NCBI GenBank assembly: GCA_002307295.1
Contig: DBTY01000013.1
Span: 52,504 to 116,503 of the forward strand
Length of the DNA: 64,000 nucleotides
DNA from: Ignavibacteriales bacterium UBA1304
Lineage (GTDB): Bacteria; Bacteroidota; Ignavibacteria; Ignavibacteriales; Ignavibacteriaceae
Reading direction: 5' to 3'
The translations under genes and the position numbers were made by a program. The notes under the pieces were generated by a model that had not been told where the DNA came from, made no database searches, and worked only from the letters and a program-made list of their open reading frames with translations. This document shows, piece after piece, positions 47,038-62,000 of this stretch; the first letter of the stretch is position 1; each line of letters opens with the position of its first letter.

Positions 47038-50000
47038 TATTAAAGAATTAAAACAAAGAGCCTTAAACGGAGATTTATTAGCGCTGGAAGAATTGAGGCG
47101 ACTTGGAGTCTTATCCGGCAATAAATCAAAATATAGTATGGCTCCTGTATCTTATGCGCAAAGAAGGCTTTGGTTTATTGATAAAATGGATAAGTCGCCA
47201 GCGTACAATCTGCCGGCTGCAATAATGCTTGAAGGTGAATTAAATATTGATGCGCTTGAAAAAGCCTTTAACGAAATAATAAAACGGCATGAAATACTTC
47301 GCACAGTATTTCTAGAAACAGACGGAGCGCCTTATCAGAAAATATTTGACGAGATTGAATTCAAAATTGCTAAAAGTGATATTAACTTCATCGCCGATAA
47401 AGAAAATAAAATAGCCTCATTGATTCAGGAGGAAACGAACCGTTGTTTCGAATTATCAAAAGGACCGCTTATAGTTTGTAATTTATATAAGACCGAAGAA
47501 CAAAAGCATTTGCTTTTATTTAATATGCACCACATTATAAGCGACGGATGGTCAATTGGCGTATTAATATCAGAGCTTACTATGTTGTATAATTCGTTTT
47601 CTAAAGGAATTACAAGTCCATTAGCGCCATTGAAAATACAATATAAAGATTATGTGCATAGACATTTAAAAATATTAAAAGATGATAGTATCTCTGAACA
47701 TAAAAACTATTGGTCTGATAAATTATCAGGCGAACTTCCTATATCGGAAATTCCTTTAGATATCAAACGTCCATTATATAAAACTTTTAACGGAAAGCTG
47801 TATGAAGTTAAAATAGAAGAACAACTTCATAAACAAATTCAGACTCTATGTAAACATAACGCAGTTAGTCTCTTTATGTTTATTATTTCAATCGTTGATA
47901 TTCTGGTAAATAAATATTCAAGTAAAACAGACATAATAGTGGGATCGCCCATTTCCGGAAGAGAACAGCGCGATCTTGAAAATCAAATTGGTTTTTATGT
48001 AAATACAATTTTACTTAGGAATGAAATTGACGCGTCTATTAGTTATACAGACTTTCTCAAAAAAGTCAAACAATGCTGCATAGAAGCCTATGACCATCAG
48101 ATATACCCATTTGACTTATTGATTGAAGATTTGAATCTTGAACGGGATACAAGCAGGAACCCCTTGTTCGAAATTATGGTATCGCTGCAGGAAGCAGATT
48201 CTGATAAAATTATATTTGACGAAATAAAAACCGTAATTTTGAAACCAGAGATTAGTTTAAGCAAATTTGATATTCATTTCAATTTTGAAGAATCTAATAA
48301 TGAAATGAAACTGGGCATTATATATAATCCGGATTTGTATAACCCTGATAAAATAAAACGGTTAGGAAAACATTTTTTAGAGTTAGTGCAAAATATTATT
48401 AATGCTCCAAATGAAGTTATAAGTAATATCGAAATAATATCGAAGGAAGAAAGAGAAAAAATACTAAATGTATTTAATAATACTTCATGTTATTATCCAA
48501 AAGAAAAAACAATTATTGAACTGTTTGAAGAAATAGCAGAAAAATATCCAGATAAACCTGCGATAGTATATCAAGGCGCTCCATTAACATATCGCCAGTT
48601 GAATGAGAAGGCTAATTGCCTTGCACATAATTTAATAAGCCAATATGATCTAAAACTTGAAGAGCCAGTAGCAATACTAATGGAGAGATCGCATGAATTA
48701 ATTATTGCCATATTAGGCGTTCTAAAGGCAGGAGGCGCATATTTGCCAATAGACGCAAAAATGCCAACCGAAAGAATTAATTTCAGCCTTAATGATGCAA
48801 ACGCCCGAATAATTATAACTAATGATGAACCTGCATGCATTGCATATTCCGCTATGCATGTTCTAAAAGTAAAAGAAGAAATTATTTCTAACGGCATTAA
48901 TCATACTAATGTGAAGATTTGTAAAACCTCGTCAAATTTAGCTTATATATTATATACTTCAGGCACAACAGGCGTTCCAAAAGGAAGTATGATAGAAGAC
49001 AAATCTGTTATAAGGTTAGTCAGAAATAATAATTATATTGTTTTTAATGAAGCAGACAAACTATTATCGACGTCGTCAATTTCATTTGACGCCACGACTT
49101 TTGATTTATGGGGATCATTGTTAAATGGCGCGACTCTTTACTTAGAAAATACCGAGGATTATCTTGATCCGGAAAAACTAACAAGCATCATAAGAAAATA
49201 TGAAATAAATACTATTTTATTTCCGACGGGACTATATAGCAAAATGGCCGAAGCAGATCAGCAGCGCCATATGAATATGTTTGCCGGAGTAGAAAAAATA
49301 ATTGCTGGCGGGGATAGAATGCCTTGTCAGTTATCAAACGAAATATTAAAGCTTTATCCTGATTTATTATTAATGAATGGATATGGTCCAACTGAGAATA
49401 CTGCTTTTACTACCGTATTTAATATAACAAAAGAATATCAAAATGATATTCCTATTGGCAAACCTATTTCCAATACTAAGGTTTATATATTTAATGAGCA
49501 AGGTAATTTATGTCCAATTGGAGTTCCCGGTGAAATATATATAGGCGGAGAGGGACTCTCGAGGGGATATGTTTATAGACCAGAATTAAATAAGCAAAAA
49601 TTTGTGACAAGTCCTTTAAATAAAAATGAAATAATATACCGCTCTGGAGATATAGCGCAATGGCTTGAAGATGGCAATATTCTTTTTCTTGGCAGAAATG
49701 ACGATCAGCTAAAAATAAGAGGATATAGAATTGAAACAGGCGAAATAGAAAATATTGCGGAAAAGCTTAGCGGAATAACTGGCGCAAAAATTGTCGTCAT
49801 TCAGGAAGAAGATCAGAAAGAATTAGCTCTTTATTATACCGCAGTAAAAGATATTAATGCCGAAGAGTATAAAAAATATTTGAGTAAAACGCTTCCAGAA
49901 TATATGACCCCAAAGTATTACATCAGGCTAAATGAATTTCCTCTGAACCACAATGGGAAAATAGATTATAAAACGTTCCCGAAACCTGAAATTAAATTAG

Positions 50001-53000
50001 AGCATACTGAAAAGAATGTTGAACCGTCAACACAAACTGAAAAAGCATTAGCTACGATTTATGAAAATATATTAAACGTTAAAAATATTTCGATAACTGA
50101 TAATTTCTTTAGCCTTGGCGGGCATAGCTTAAAAGCTATCAGAGCCGTATCGGCAATACAAAAAGAATTATCGGTAAAAGTTAGTTTGAAGGAATTTTTT
50201 ACTTTTTCAAATATATTATCTCTTGAAGAACTCATTCGTAATAAAAAACGCGAGTCGCATGGAATTATTCCTGTTATAATAAAAACTGATTATTATAATT
50301 TATCTCACGCACAAAAAAGAATTTGGGTTTTAGACAAAATTGAAAAGACAAAATCTACTTATAATATTCCTCTTGCGATATCAATACATGATGAAATAGA
50401 TATTAACGCGCTCCAATTAGCATTTGACGATCTTGTACAAAAACATGAATCATTAAGAACTATATTCATAGAAAAAAACGGCGAGCCATTTCAGAAAATA
50501 ATAGAAGATCAGAAGATCCTTATTGCTATGAAAGATTATAGCGCCGAAAAAAATCCGGATGATGCGGCTTTTATGTTTGTAAGCGCCGAAGCGAATAAAG
50601 AATTTTGTCTTTCTGAATATCCATTAGTAAAACTATATTTGATAAAAACAGATATAGAAAAATTTATCTTATTCTTTAATATACATCATATAATATGCGA
50701 CGGATGGTCAGTAAGTATAATGATAGACGAACTGTTTAGCGGCTATAAAAAGCATCATGATAAAACGAAAAGCAAGACTACAGCGCTAAGTATTCAATAT
50801 AAAGACTACGCATATTGGTTAAACGATAAAATAAATAATTCAGAAAATATTTTTGACCGCGAATATTGGCTTGAGAAGCTAAAAGGCGATATAGCTCCTT
50901 TAGATATTCCTTCGGATTTCCATCGGCCCATTATAAAAACTTATAATGGGAATTCTATTTATTATTCGTTTCCTGTTGAACTCAAAAAGAAATTGGACGC
51001 TTTTAATATAGAAAAAAGAAGCAGTCTGTTTATGACTCTAACGGCGGCATTAAAAATACTATTGCATAAATATACAGGCAAAGAAGATATTATAATCGGA
51101 GCTCCGGTAGCGGGTAGAAACCATCCTGATTTAGAAAATCAAATAGGCTATTATGCAAACACTCTCGCATTAAGAGATCAAATTACTCCAGATAAAACCT
51201 TCGCTGAAATATTAGAAGAAATAAAAATTACTTTAACAGATGGCTACTCTCATCAGATGTACCCATTTGATAAATTAGTTGAAGAGATAAAACTCGCACG
51301 TGACACGAGCCGTTCTCCTCTGTTTGACGTGATGATTGTTTTGCAAAAATTCGATATTGAGTATAAAAACGCATTCAAACAAATTAAGCCATATAAAATT
51401 CCGATGAATATCAGCAAGTATGATATGACCTTTAATTTTAATGATACGGAAGAAAAATTAGAACTCCTGATCGAATATAACACTCAATTGTATAAACAGG
51501 AAAGAATTGAACAGATAACATTGCATCTGACTACTTTAATAAATTCTATAATTGCAAATCCGGCTCAGAGTATAAAAGCAATTAACATATTAAACGATGA
51601 AGAGAAAAATACTCTACTGCAGAATTATAATAATACGTCAGCGCACTATCCAGAAGACAAAACTATAATTCAGCTATTTGAAGAATCAGTTGAAAAATAT
51701 CCAATAAAAACTGCGGTCGTATATAAGGAGAAAACATTAACATATTCTGAATTAAACAGCGAAGCAAATAAAATCGCTCGTTATATAAATGAGAAATATA
51801 ACATAACTCCTGGCGAAGCAATAGGCGTATTGATTCCTCCGTCTGAAAAAACGCCAATTATACTGTTAGCAATATTAAAGGCCGGCGGAGCTTATGTGCC
51901 GATAGATCCAGAATATCCGGACGAAAGAATTAAGCATGTGCTATCAGAAAGCAAAATGAATCTTATTATTACTTTAAATGAAAATGATATTAGATTGCAT
52001 CGAATAGTTGACGAGATTAAAAATGAATATGGTATTTTAAATCTGGATAAGGCGGCTAATGTAAACGAACTTAATGACGCTAATCTTACGGGAATAAATA
52101 TAAATTCGGATACCACTGCTTATGTAATTTTTACTTCTGGTTCTACTGGCAAACCAAAAGGCTGTCCGATAAGTCATCGAAATTTAGTACGGTTGTTCAT
52201 TAATGATAAATCAAATTACGATTTTAATTCATCAGACGTATGGATAATGGCTCATTCATATTGCTTCGATTTATCGGTATGGGAAATGTACGGAGCTTTG
52301 TTATTTGGCGGAAAGATAATAATACCAGATAGAAATGAAGTTCGCGATATTTCCGCTTTTGTAAGAATTGTAAATGAATATAAAATAACCGTATTGAACC
52401 AGACGCCGGGAGCGTTTTATAAATTTATTGATACTGCTCTAGCAAGCTCCAATCAATTAGACTTAAGTCTTAGATATGTTGTTTTTGGAGGAGATAAACT
52501 TGATCCTTTAAAATTGAAAAAATGGATTGACATATATCCAGCAGAAAAAGTAAAGCTAATTAATATGTATGGAATTACAGAAACAACAATTCATGTGACA
52601 TATCATAGATTTACAGATGAGGAGATTAGAACATCGGATGGAAGCAGCAATATTGGCGTTCCGCTTCCAGAAACTAAAGTCTATATATTTGACAAAAATA
52701 AAGCGCTTGTTCCAGTTGGCGTTTATGGCGAAATATATGTTGCTGGCACGGGTTTAAGTAAAGGCTATCTGAATCGGTCTGATTTAACTTCAGAAAGATT
52801 TATTCCAAATCCATACAATAATAATGAGACATTGTATAAAAGCGGAGACTTAGCGCGATGGATATATAATGGAACTATGGAGTATCTTGAGCGATGTGAT
52901 AATCAGGTGCAAATACGCGGCTTCAGAGTAGAAATTACTGAGATTGAAATTCAGCTTGGAAAATATACGGGTATATCAGATACTGTTGTGATTGCTTTAG

Positions 53001-56000
53001 ATAAAGAAGGGATAAAAGAATTAGCGGCTTATGTAGTGTCAAATGAAGAACTCAAAATAAAAAAAATAAAAAGCTTCCTTTCTGCTTCGTTGCCAGAATA
53101 TATGATCCCATCTTATTTTATTAAGATAGATAAAGTTCCGCTAAATTCAAACGGTAAGCTCGATAAAAAAGCTCTTCCGCCTGCAATTCAGAACATAGCA
53201 ACAGGAGAGCTGTTCGAAAGTCCTGCCAGTAAGCTGGAAACAGAACTGCTTGAATTATGGCAGGAAATATTATCAACAGAAAATATTAGTATTCACGATA
53301 ACTTTTTTGATATAGGCGGCAATTCAATATTATTGGTAAAACTCTATAGCAAAATTAATGCAAAATATCCGGATGCGATTGAACTAACAGATTTGTTTTC
53401 CAAGAGTAGAATTTCTGAACAAGCTGAGTATATTTCCCGGAAAATATATGATATTCCAGAAGCAGACAATAATAATATTGATCTAAACATAACTAAACTA
53501 AAATATTACGATATAGCTATTATCGGCATTGCCTCTAGAATAGGAGATTGTGACACGCCGGATGATTTCTGGAAAGACCTGCGTATGGGCGTTGATTTTA
53601 TTGGCGAGATGCCGAATAATAGAATATCTGATATAAAAGAACTTTGCGCTTATAATAATATTAATACTGACGAACTTAAATTTAGGGAGTTATGCTATCT
53701 AAATGAAGTTGATAAATTTGATTACGGATTTTTTAAACTATCTCCAAATGAAGCTTCATTAATTGATCCTGGGCAAAGAATGTTTATGGAAACAGCTTAT
53801 CATGCTTTAGAAGACGCAGGATATGGCGGTAATAAATTATGGGGGAGCAAAACCGGAGTGTTTATTGGCGCAAGCGATAATCTAAGCGAATATGCCAGAT
53901 ATATTGAAGCGTCAGATAATCAGGATCCAAATATTTTGCTTGCGGCGCAAACGCCGTCAATATTGGCGAGCAGATTATCTTATCATCTGAATCTAAAAGG
54001 TCCGGCCATGCTTGTTGATACTGCATGTTCCTCGTCGCTCGTTGCAGTACATTTGGCGTGTCAGTCAATTAGGGAAGGGGAAATTGATTCGGCTCTTATA
54101 GGCGGAATAAAACTTCATCTGCTTCCTCTAGATACCGGCTCGCGGTTAGAAATAGATTCCTCCGATGCACGCGCGCATAGTTTTGACGATTCTGCTAACG
54201 GTTCCGGAATTGGAGAAGGCGTAATTGCTATAATGATTAAACCATTAGAAAACGCTTTAAAAGACAAAGACAATATTTATGCTGTCATTAAGGGAAGCGA
54301 AATTAATCAGGACGGAAGCTCAATTGGCATCACCGCCCCAGATGCAGACGCTCAGGCTGATGCTATAAATAAAGCATGGCTTGACGCTGGAATCGATCCG
54401 GTGACTATAAGTTATATCGAAACGCATGGAACTGCGACAAAGCTTGGCGACCCAATTGAGATAGACGGAATTACAAAAGCGTTTAGAAGATATACGCAAA
54501 ATAAAAACTTCTGCGCTATTGGAGCGGTTAAAGCAAACATTGGCCATCTTGATACCGCCGCAGGATTAGCTGGTTTGTTAAAAGCAGCGCTAAGCTTAAA
54601 ATATAAACAGCTTACTCCATTAGTACATTTTAATAATCCTAACAGGAATATTAATTTTGATGAAAGCGCCGCTTATATAAATAAAGAGCTGACAGATTGG
54701 AAAAATAACGATAATCCATTACGATGCGGCGTAAGCTCATTCGGTTTGAGCGGAACTAACTGTCATGTTATTCTAGAGGAAGCGCCGTTTATAGAAAAAG
54801 AGAATAATCAGGATAAGAAAAAACATTTATTTACGCTTTCATCTCGCAGTAAAGAAGGGCTGATAGAATATGCGCAAAAGATAAAGAGCGCTATTTATTT
54901 ACATCCTGATAACAATTCAGAAAGTATTTGTTATACGCTTGCAACCGGAAGAGGGCATTATGCGCACAGGCTTGCAATTGTATTCGAAAATATAAGCGAA
55001 CTAAAGTATAAACTAACTCAAGTAATAAATAACAAGCTAAGTTGCGATGAAGAAAACAGTTTATTATATAATTGTTCAAAGATCGTAGTTTCAAACAAAA
55101 AGAATCCAGCGCCAGGAGAAATTACCGAAAAAGATATCAGCAAACTTGGCGATGAAATCAATTCAATAATAAGAAATAACAATAGTGATGTTGAAATAGT
55201 CAGACAAACAGCAGAAGCGTATATAAATGGAGCCGATATACAATGGGAGGAATATTATAAGGACTTAATACCTGCAAAGGTATCGTTGCCTGGGTATCCT
55301 TTTGAAAAGAAAAGATGCTGGGTTAAATTAAGCGCTAAAAATAAAGAAAGTATAAATACTTCCTTCAGTAAAAAATATAAAAATAAATTCTTAATCGATT
55401 GCATTGTTGAAACTCCTTCTGTTGCAATATATTCAAAAAAGTATAGCAGCGCAGATTGGCTTATTAATGAACATCGTGTAATGGGCATGCCTACATTAGT
55501 AGGAGCCGCGTATCTGCAAATGGCTTATGAATCTGGGATGAACCATTTTAATTCTAGTTCATTGCGCTTTGACGAATTCTATCTTATGCGGCCGCTTGCA
55601 ATTAATGAGGGGGAAGAATTAGAAACGCTAGTCACAATAAATAAATGCGAAGATAAAACTCTTGGAATTGAGGCGCAGTCAAAATCTGAAAATAACGACT
55701 GGACGACTTATGCAAAATTACGCGTAAGTAAGATAAAAGAAACGACAAGCGCTAAAATAAATATTGAAGAAATAAAAGCCCGAATGAAGAACAGGCGCGA
55801 AATATCGCATAATGATAACTCTCCTAAAAATGAAGAAATAATTAGTGTGAGCAAAAAATGGGATTGTCTGAATAAAATATATTGGAATGAAAAGGAATAC
55901 TTTGCAGAACTAAGCATTCCTTTTACTGACGCTGAATTAGCAAATGAGTATTATTTATACCCGCCGCTGATTGATGCGGCATTAAGCTATGCTATAGACG

Positions 56001-59000
56001 AGCCTGGATATTTGCCATATACATTTGGAGTAGTTGAACTAAGCAAAAAAGCGCCTAATAAGATATTTAGTTATATAACAAAATATGAAAATGACTCTTC
56101 CGAAACACGCTCTTATGATATAACGCTTGCAGATGAGGCAGGAGAAGTTATAGCAGAATTTAAGAATTTTACTTTAAAAAAAGTATCGCAACCAAATCAG
56201 GATAATTACTTCAACGAACTGATCTGGAAACCATGGCCAATAATAAAATTATCTGTCACATCAAAAAATAAAATTGCTGCGTTTTACAATTCAAAATGTA
56301 ACAAAGCTTTAGTATCAGAACTAAAATCTATTGAAGGGATAACAGCGATTGAAATAGTAACAGATAACTTCAAAGAAGCGTTTGAGAAAATAGAAAATAA
56401 TATACCTGAGAAAATAATATTTATACTGCCTGAAGCTAACGTTGAAGACATAAAAAACAACGATGATTTAGAATTAAATCTGACGGACTCGCTTTATAGC
56501 GTTTTTAATTTTGCAAAATATCTGTTAGCCAAAGTGACTTCAAAAATAGACCTGCTGATTGTGGGCGAAAATGTTTGTGAAATATCTAACAAAGAGGCGC
56601 ATTTAAATTCGCTTAATAACGCAGTTGCTGGCTTAGGGCAAGTGATACAAAGAGAAAATCCAAATATAAATTGCAGATTCCTTGACGTTGATAAAAGCGC
56701 TTCTGTAATGAATATAGTGGATGAAATAAATAATGGGTTTACAGAATCATATTATTACCGGGCATATAGAAACGGCGAAAGATATATCCGCGAAGTGAAA
56801 CTAGTAAATATTGATGAAAAAGAAAATAATGAGATATCGTATAAGGAAAATGGAGTTTATGTAATTACGGGAGGAACCGGGGGAATAGGGCTGGAACTGG
56901 CTCTTTTTCTTGCAAAAAAGGCAAAAATAAAATTGGCGCTTATTAACCGTTCTGAATTTCTTGCAAAAGATAAATGGGACTCGGCTTTGCAAAAAAGAAA
57001 AGATGAAAAGCTTTGCCGAAAAATAGAAAGACTACGCGAGATAGAAAATGAAGCAGCAGGCGTATGGTTATATTCTACGGACGTAAGCGATTATAAAAGG
57101 TTAAAAACAACAATAGAAGAAATTAAAAGCGAACATGGAAAAATATTCGGAGTTATTCATGCGGCTGGAATACCAGGGGAAGGTTTTATATTTGGCAAGA
57201 GCTTAGAAACATTCCGTAATGTAATAAAACCAAAAATACATGGCACGATAAATTTAAGCGCATTATTAAAAGATGAAAAACCTGATTTCTTTATCATGAC
57301 ATCGGCATTAACTGCAATATTGCCGACCCCGGGGCAAAGCGATTATACTGCAGCTAATTGCTTTATGGACGCGTATTCTGCGGAATTAAATAATTCTGGA
57401 ATTAGCGCAGTAAATATTAATCTAACTTCCTGGAAAGAAACCGGAATGGCTTACGATTTTGGCGTTACTGACGATGAAATATTCAAATCTATTTCTACAA
57501 AAGATGGCGTATCGGGCATCGCAAAAATTATTCAAAGAAAAATTAATTCCATTATTCTTGGAAAAGCAGATTTGTCTTATCTTGATTCTTCTGTAGAGCT
57601 GCCATTTTATCTTGATAATAAAATTCGGGGACATAAGAAGCCGCAATTAACAAATATTGCAGAACATGAAATTACAAAACAAGTTTTGCTTAAAGGGAAA
57701 GAAAATGGCAATTATACAAAATATGAAATATCAATAGCTTCAATATGGGGAGCAGTATTAGGATATGATGAAATTAATATCCAGGATAATTATTACGATT
57801 TAGGCGGAGATTCAATTCACGCTATAAAAATAAATACTTTATTAGAAAAAAAATTAAAACTACAAATATCAATTGGGGATTTATTTAATCATTTAACAAT
57901 TGCCGAACTTGCCGAATACCTTGAAACAAAAACTGTATTAACTGACTCCAACAAAGGGAAAATAGCTGCTCAGACAATTCATCCTACAAAGAGCAGCGCA
58001 TATTACCCGGTGTCATCGGCTCAACGAAGGTTATTTATTCTTGATAAATTAAAAAATGACAAATTAAGCTACCATATGCCGCAATTGTGGGAAATAAAAG
58101 GCGAATTGAACATTGATAAACTTATAAAAGCAATTGGCAAAACGGTCGAACGTCAGGAATCTTTACGCACGTCATTTGATCTCGTTCAGGACACGCCAGT
58201 ACAAATTATACACGATAACATAGAGCTAAATATTCCGGCTCTTATAATGAACGAACAAGAAGCAAAAAAACATATACTAAAATTTATTCAACCATTTGAT
58301 CTTAGCGTTGCGCCATTGTTCAGAATTGAAATCATACAAATATCCGACTACGATCATTTAGTATTGTTTGACGCTCATCATATAATTATAGACGCATTTT
58401 CAATTGAAATATTTGAAAAAGAAATATTTGATTATTATGAAGAGAAAGAGCTTGCGCCATTAAAAATACAATACAAAGACTATGCAATCTGGCAGAGCGA
58501 TTATTATAAAAGCCAGGAAGCTGTTGAAAAAAAATCTTATTGGATAAAACAATTTGAAGGGGATATTTCGGTGATAAATTTACCGCTTGACTATCCGCGC
58601 ACAGCAAATCAATCAGCCGAAGCCGGAGTATTTACATTATGTATTGATGAAATATTAACTGCGGAAGTTAAGAAAATGTCTGCGGATAAAGGGATATCAA
58701 CTTTTATGTTATTGCTGGCTGTTTATAATATTGTACTACAGAAGTATACGCAACAGAATGATATCATAATCGGCGTAACCACGCTGGGGCGCGATAAAGA
58801 CGAGTTGTCGCAATTACTTGGAATGTTCATTAATAATCTTCCAATAAGAGTATATCCTAAAGATGAAATGAGCATTATTGAGTTTTTGAACGAAGTTAAA
58901 GAAAACGCTATTAACGCTTTTGCAAATCAGGATTATCCATTTGACGAACTTATTGAAGAACTGAATATTAAAAGAGATCTTAACCGAAATCCTCTTTTTG

Positions 59001-62000
59001 ACGTAGTATTTTCTTATATGAATTTTGAACTTTCGGAGGTTAAAAATAACGACATTCAAATAACAGATTATCGCGCGGAGACAATTCTTTCTTCAGAATA
59101 TGACTTGATGCTTTACGGTTTAGAAGCGGAAGATAAAATCTATATTACAATAAAGTACAAGAAGTCGTTATTCAAAAAAGAAAGCATTGAAAGATTTGCC
59201 GGGCATTTTAAGAAAACAATTGAGATTGTCTCTAAGAACGAAGAAATGAAATTGTGCGATATTGATTTGCTTTTGCCAAATGAAATTGAATTATTAAGAA
59301 CCTATAACAGCAAAGCTCAAAACATTACAAAAAAGACTGACGTATGCGATCTGTTAAAAGAATCGTTTTCAATTAATCCAGAAAAGACAGCCTTGCTATT
59401 TGAAGATCAAAAAATGACTTATAGGGAATTAGAGAAAAAAGCTAACAAGCTTGCTAATTATTTGCGTTCAAAACTTTTTATTAAGCCTGACGATCTGGTG
59501 GGCATAATGGTTGAGAGATCGGAAGCGATGGTCGTAGCAATGCTTGGCGTAATAAAAAGCGGCGCGGCGTATGTAGGCATAGATAGCGCATATCCGCAAA
59601 CAAGAATTGATTACATACTGAACGATTGTAATGCGAAAATAATATTGACTGAAAAAAGTATACTTCAAAAAGATTCATTTAAAGCGCAACCCGGAAATAT
59701 AATTGTAGATATTGACGACGCAGCAATTGCACATTGCAAATCAAATGAACCAGTTAATATCAATACTTATGATAATCTGGCTTATGTGATATATACGTCA
59801 GGATCGACTGGAGAGCCTAAAGGCGTTGCAATTACGCGTAAAAACCTTTCGGTATTCTTGCGCTGGTGTATTTCAGAATTCAAATCTACAGCTTTTGATA
59901 TTGTGTATGCTTCGACTTCGTATTGCTTTGATATTTCGATATATGAAATATTTTATTCGCTTGCAGCAGGGAAAACGATTCGAATATTAAAATCAGCGCT
60001 TGAAATTCCTGATTATCTTAGCCAAGACAATAATGTATTGATTAATACGGTTCCGTCTTTGGTGCAGGCAATAAAAGAACAATTAGAAAATGGCGGATAT
60101 GAGCATATATCCGCTATTAACCTTGCGGGCGAACAAATACCGCAAACATTAATTGATAGTATTGACTGCGATAAAATTGAAGTCAGGAATTTATACGGAC
60201 CTTCTGAAGACACTACTTATTCAACTATGTATAGATTTAGTAACAAAAATAAAAAAGTATTAATTGGTCGTCCAATATCAAATACTCAAATTTATATTGT
60301 GGATAGAAGCATTATGCTTGTTCCTATTGGACATCCAGGCGAGATTTGTATTGCCGGAGACGGATTAGCAAGAGGCTATCTATTCAAAGATGAATTGACA
60401 AAAGAAAAATTCATCAACAATCCTTTTGGAAATGGACGGCTTTACAGAACAGGCGATTTGGGCAGATGGATGGATACAGGCGATATTGAGTATTTAGGAC
60501 GAATAGACAGGCAAGTAAAAATTAGAGGTTTTAGAATTGAACTTGGCGAGATAGAAACCAACATAAGGCGTTATCCTTCAGTAGAAAATGCGGTTGTTAT
60601 TGCTTATGAAAAATTTGCCGTTAAAGATATTGCCGCTTATATAGTCGTAAAAGAAAAAATAAATATAGATGACTTGAAAAATTATTTAGGCAAAATAATG
60701 CCGGCGTTTATGATTCCATTATATTTTGTCTTAATGGAAAAAATACCGCTTACCCCAAACGGAAAGATTGACGTTAAAGCCTTGCCTGAACCTGAATTTG
60801 ATATTAATCGTTTTGAGCTCGCTGATAATGAAATATTAAATCCGATAGAAACGGCTCTTGTTGAAATATGGAAAAATGTTTTAGACGTTAACAAATTAAG
60901 TAAACGCGAAAGCTTTTTCGATCTCGGAGGTCACAGCCTTAAAGCTTTGAGACTTCTTGCTCAAATTAATCGGGCGTTTAATTGCGATTGCAAATTAGCC
61001 GATGTTTTTGAGAATTCTACGATTGAACAGTTCGCCGGTTTAATAGGCCGACAAAATAGTATGGCTGCTATTGCTCTTGTTCCGCTTCAAAAAGCCGAAT
61101 TCTATGACGTATCGCATGCACAACGAAGGTTGTGGATACTCAACCGGGTTGAGAATAAATCAATCGCATACAATATTCCGGTCGTATATAAAATAAACTC
61201 TGCAATTGACGTTCAAGCGCTACAAAAAGCATTTAAAACAATTATACATAAGTATGAATCCTTACGAACATACTTTATTGAAATAGACGGCGAACCTAAA
61301 CAGGGTATATTAGATGAAGTTGAATTTAATATTAATACTATCGAAGTGGATGGTGATTCAGATTTTATGAGCGCTTCAAAGGAGTTAATTCAGAAAGCTA
61401 TAACAGATCCTTTCAATTTGGCTAAAGCTCCTTTAATAAAAGTAACTCTGTTGAAAAATAAAAACACAGAAGAGCATATCTTAATTATTAATGTGCATCA
61501 TATAGTTTTGGACGAATGGTCGATAGGTATATTGGCAGATAATCTAGCTATGTTTTACGATCATTATTCAGGTAAAAAAATAATTACAGATGCCAATGTA
61601 TTTATTCCTTCTTCTATACAATATAAAGAGTATGCACAATGGCACAATAAACAACTTGAAGATGATAAAGAGAACGCCAGCTTGCATAAGAATTACTGGA
61701 TGCAAATATTTAACGAGCCAACGCCATGTCTGGATTTGCCTTCAGATTATCAGAGACCCAAAACTCAAACGTTTGAAGGGAAAACAATATCATTTCAGCT
61801 TAAGCAATCTTTATCGCAGGGGCTAAAAAAATTAAGCGCGGAAAATAATACTACTTTATTTATTTCAACTCTTGCATTATTTAATATATTATTCTCAAAA
61901 TATACAAAACAAAACGATATTGTAATTGGAACTCCAATTGCAAACAGGGATCATCAGGATATTCAGAACCAGATTGGCTTTTTCCTTAATACGCTTGCTT

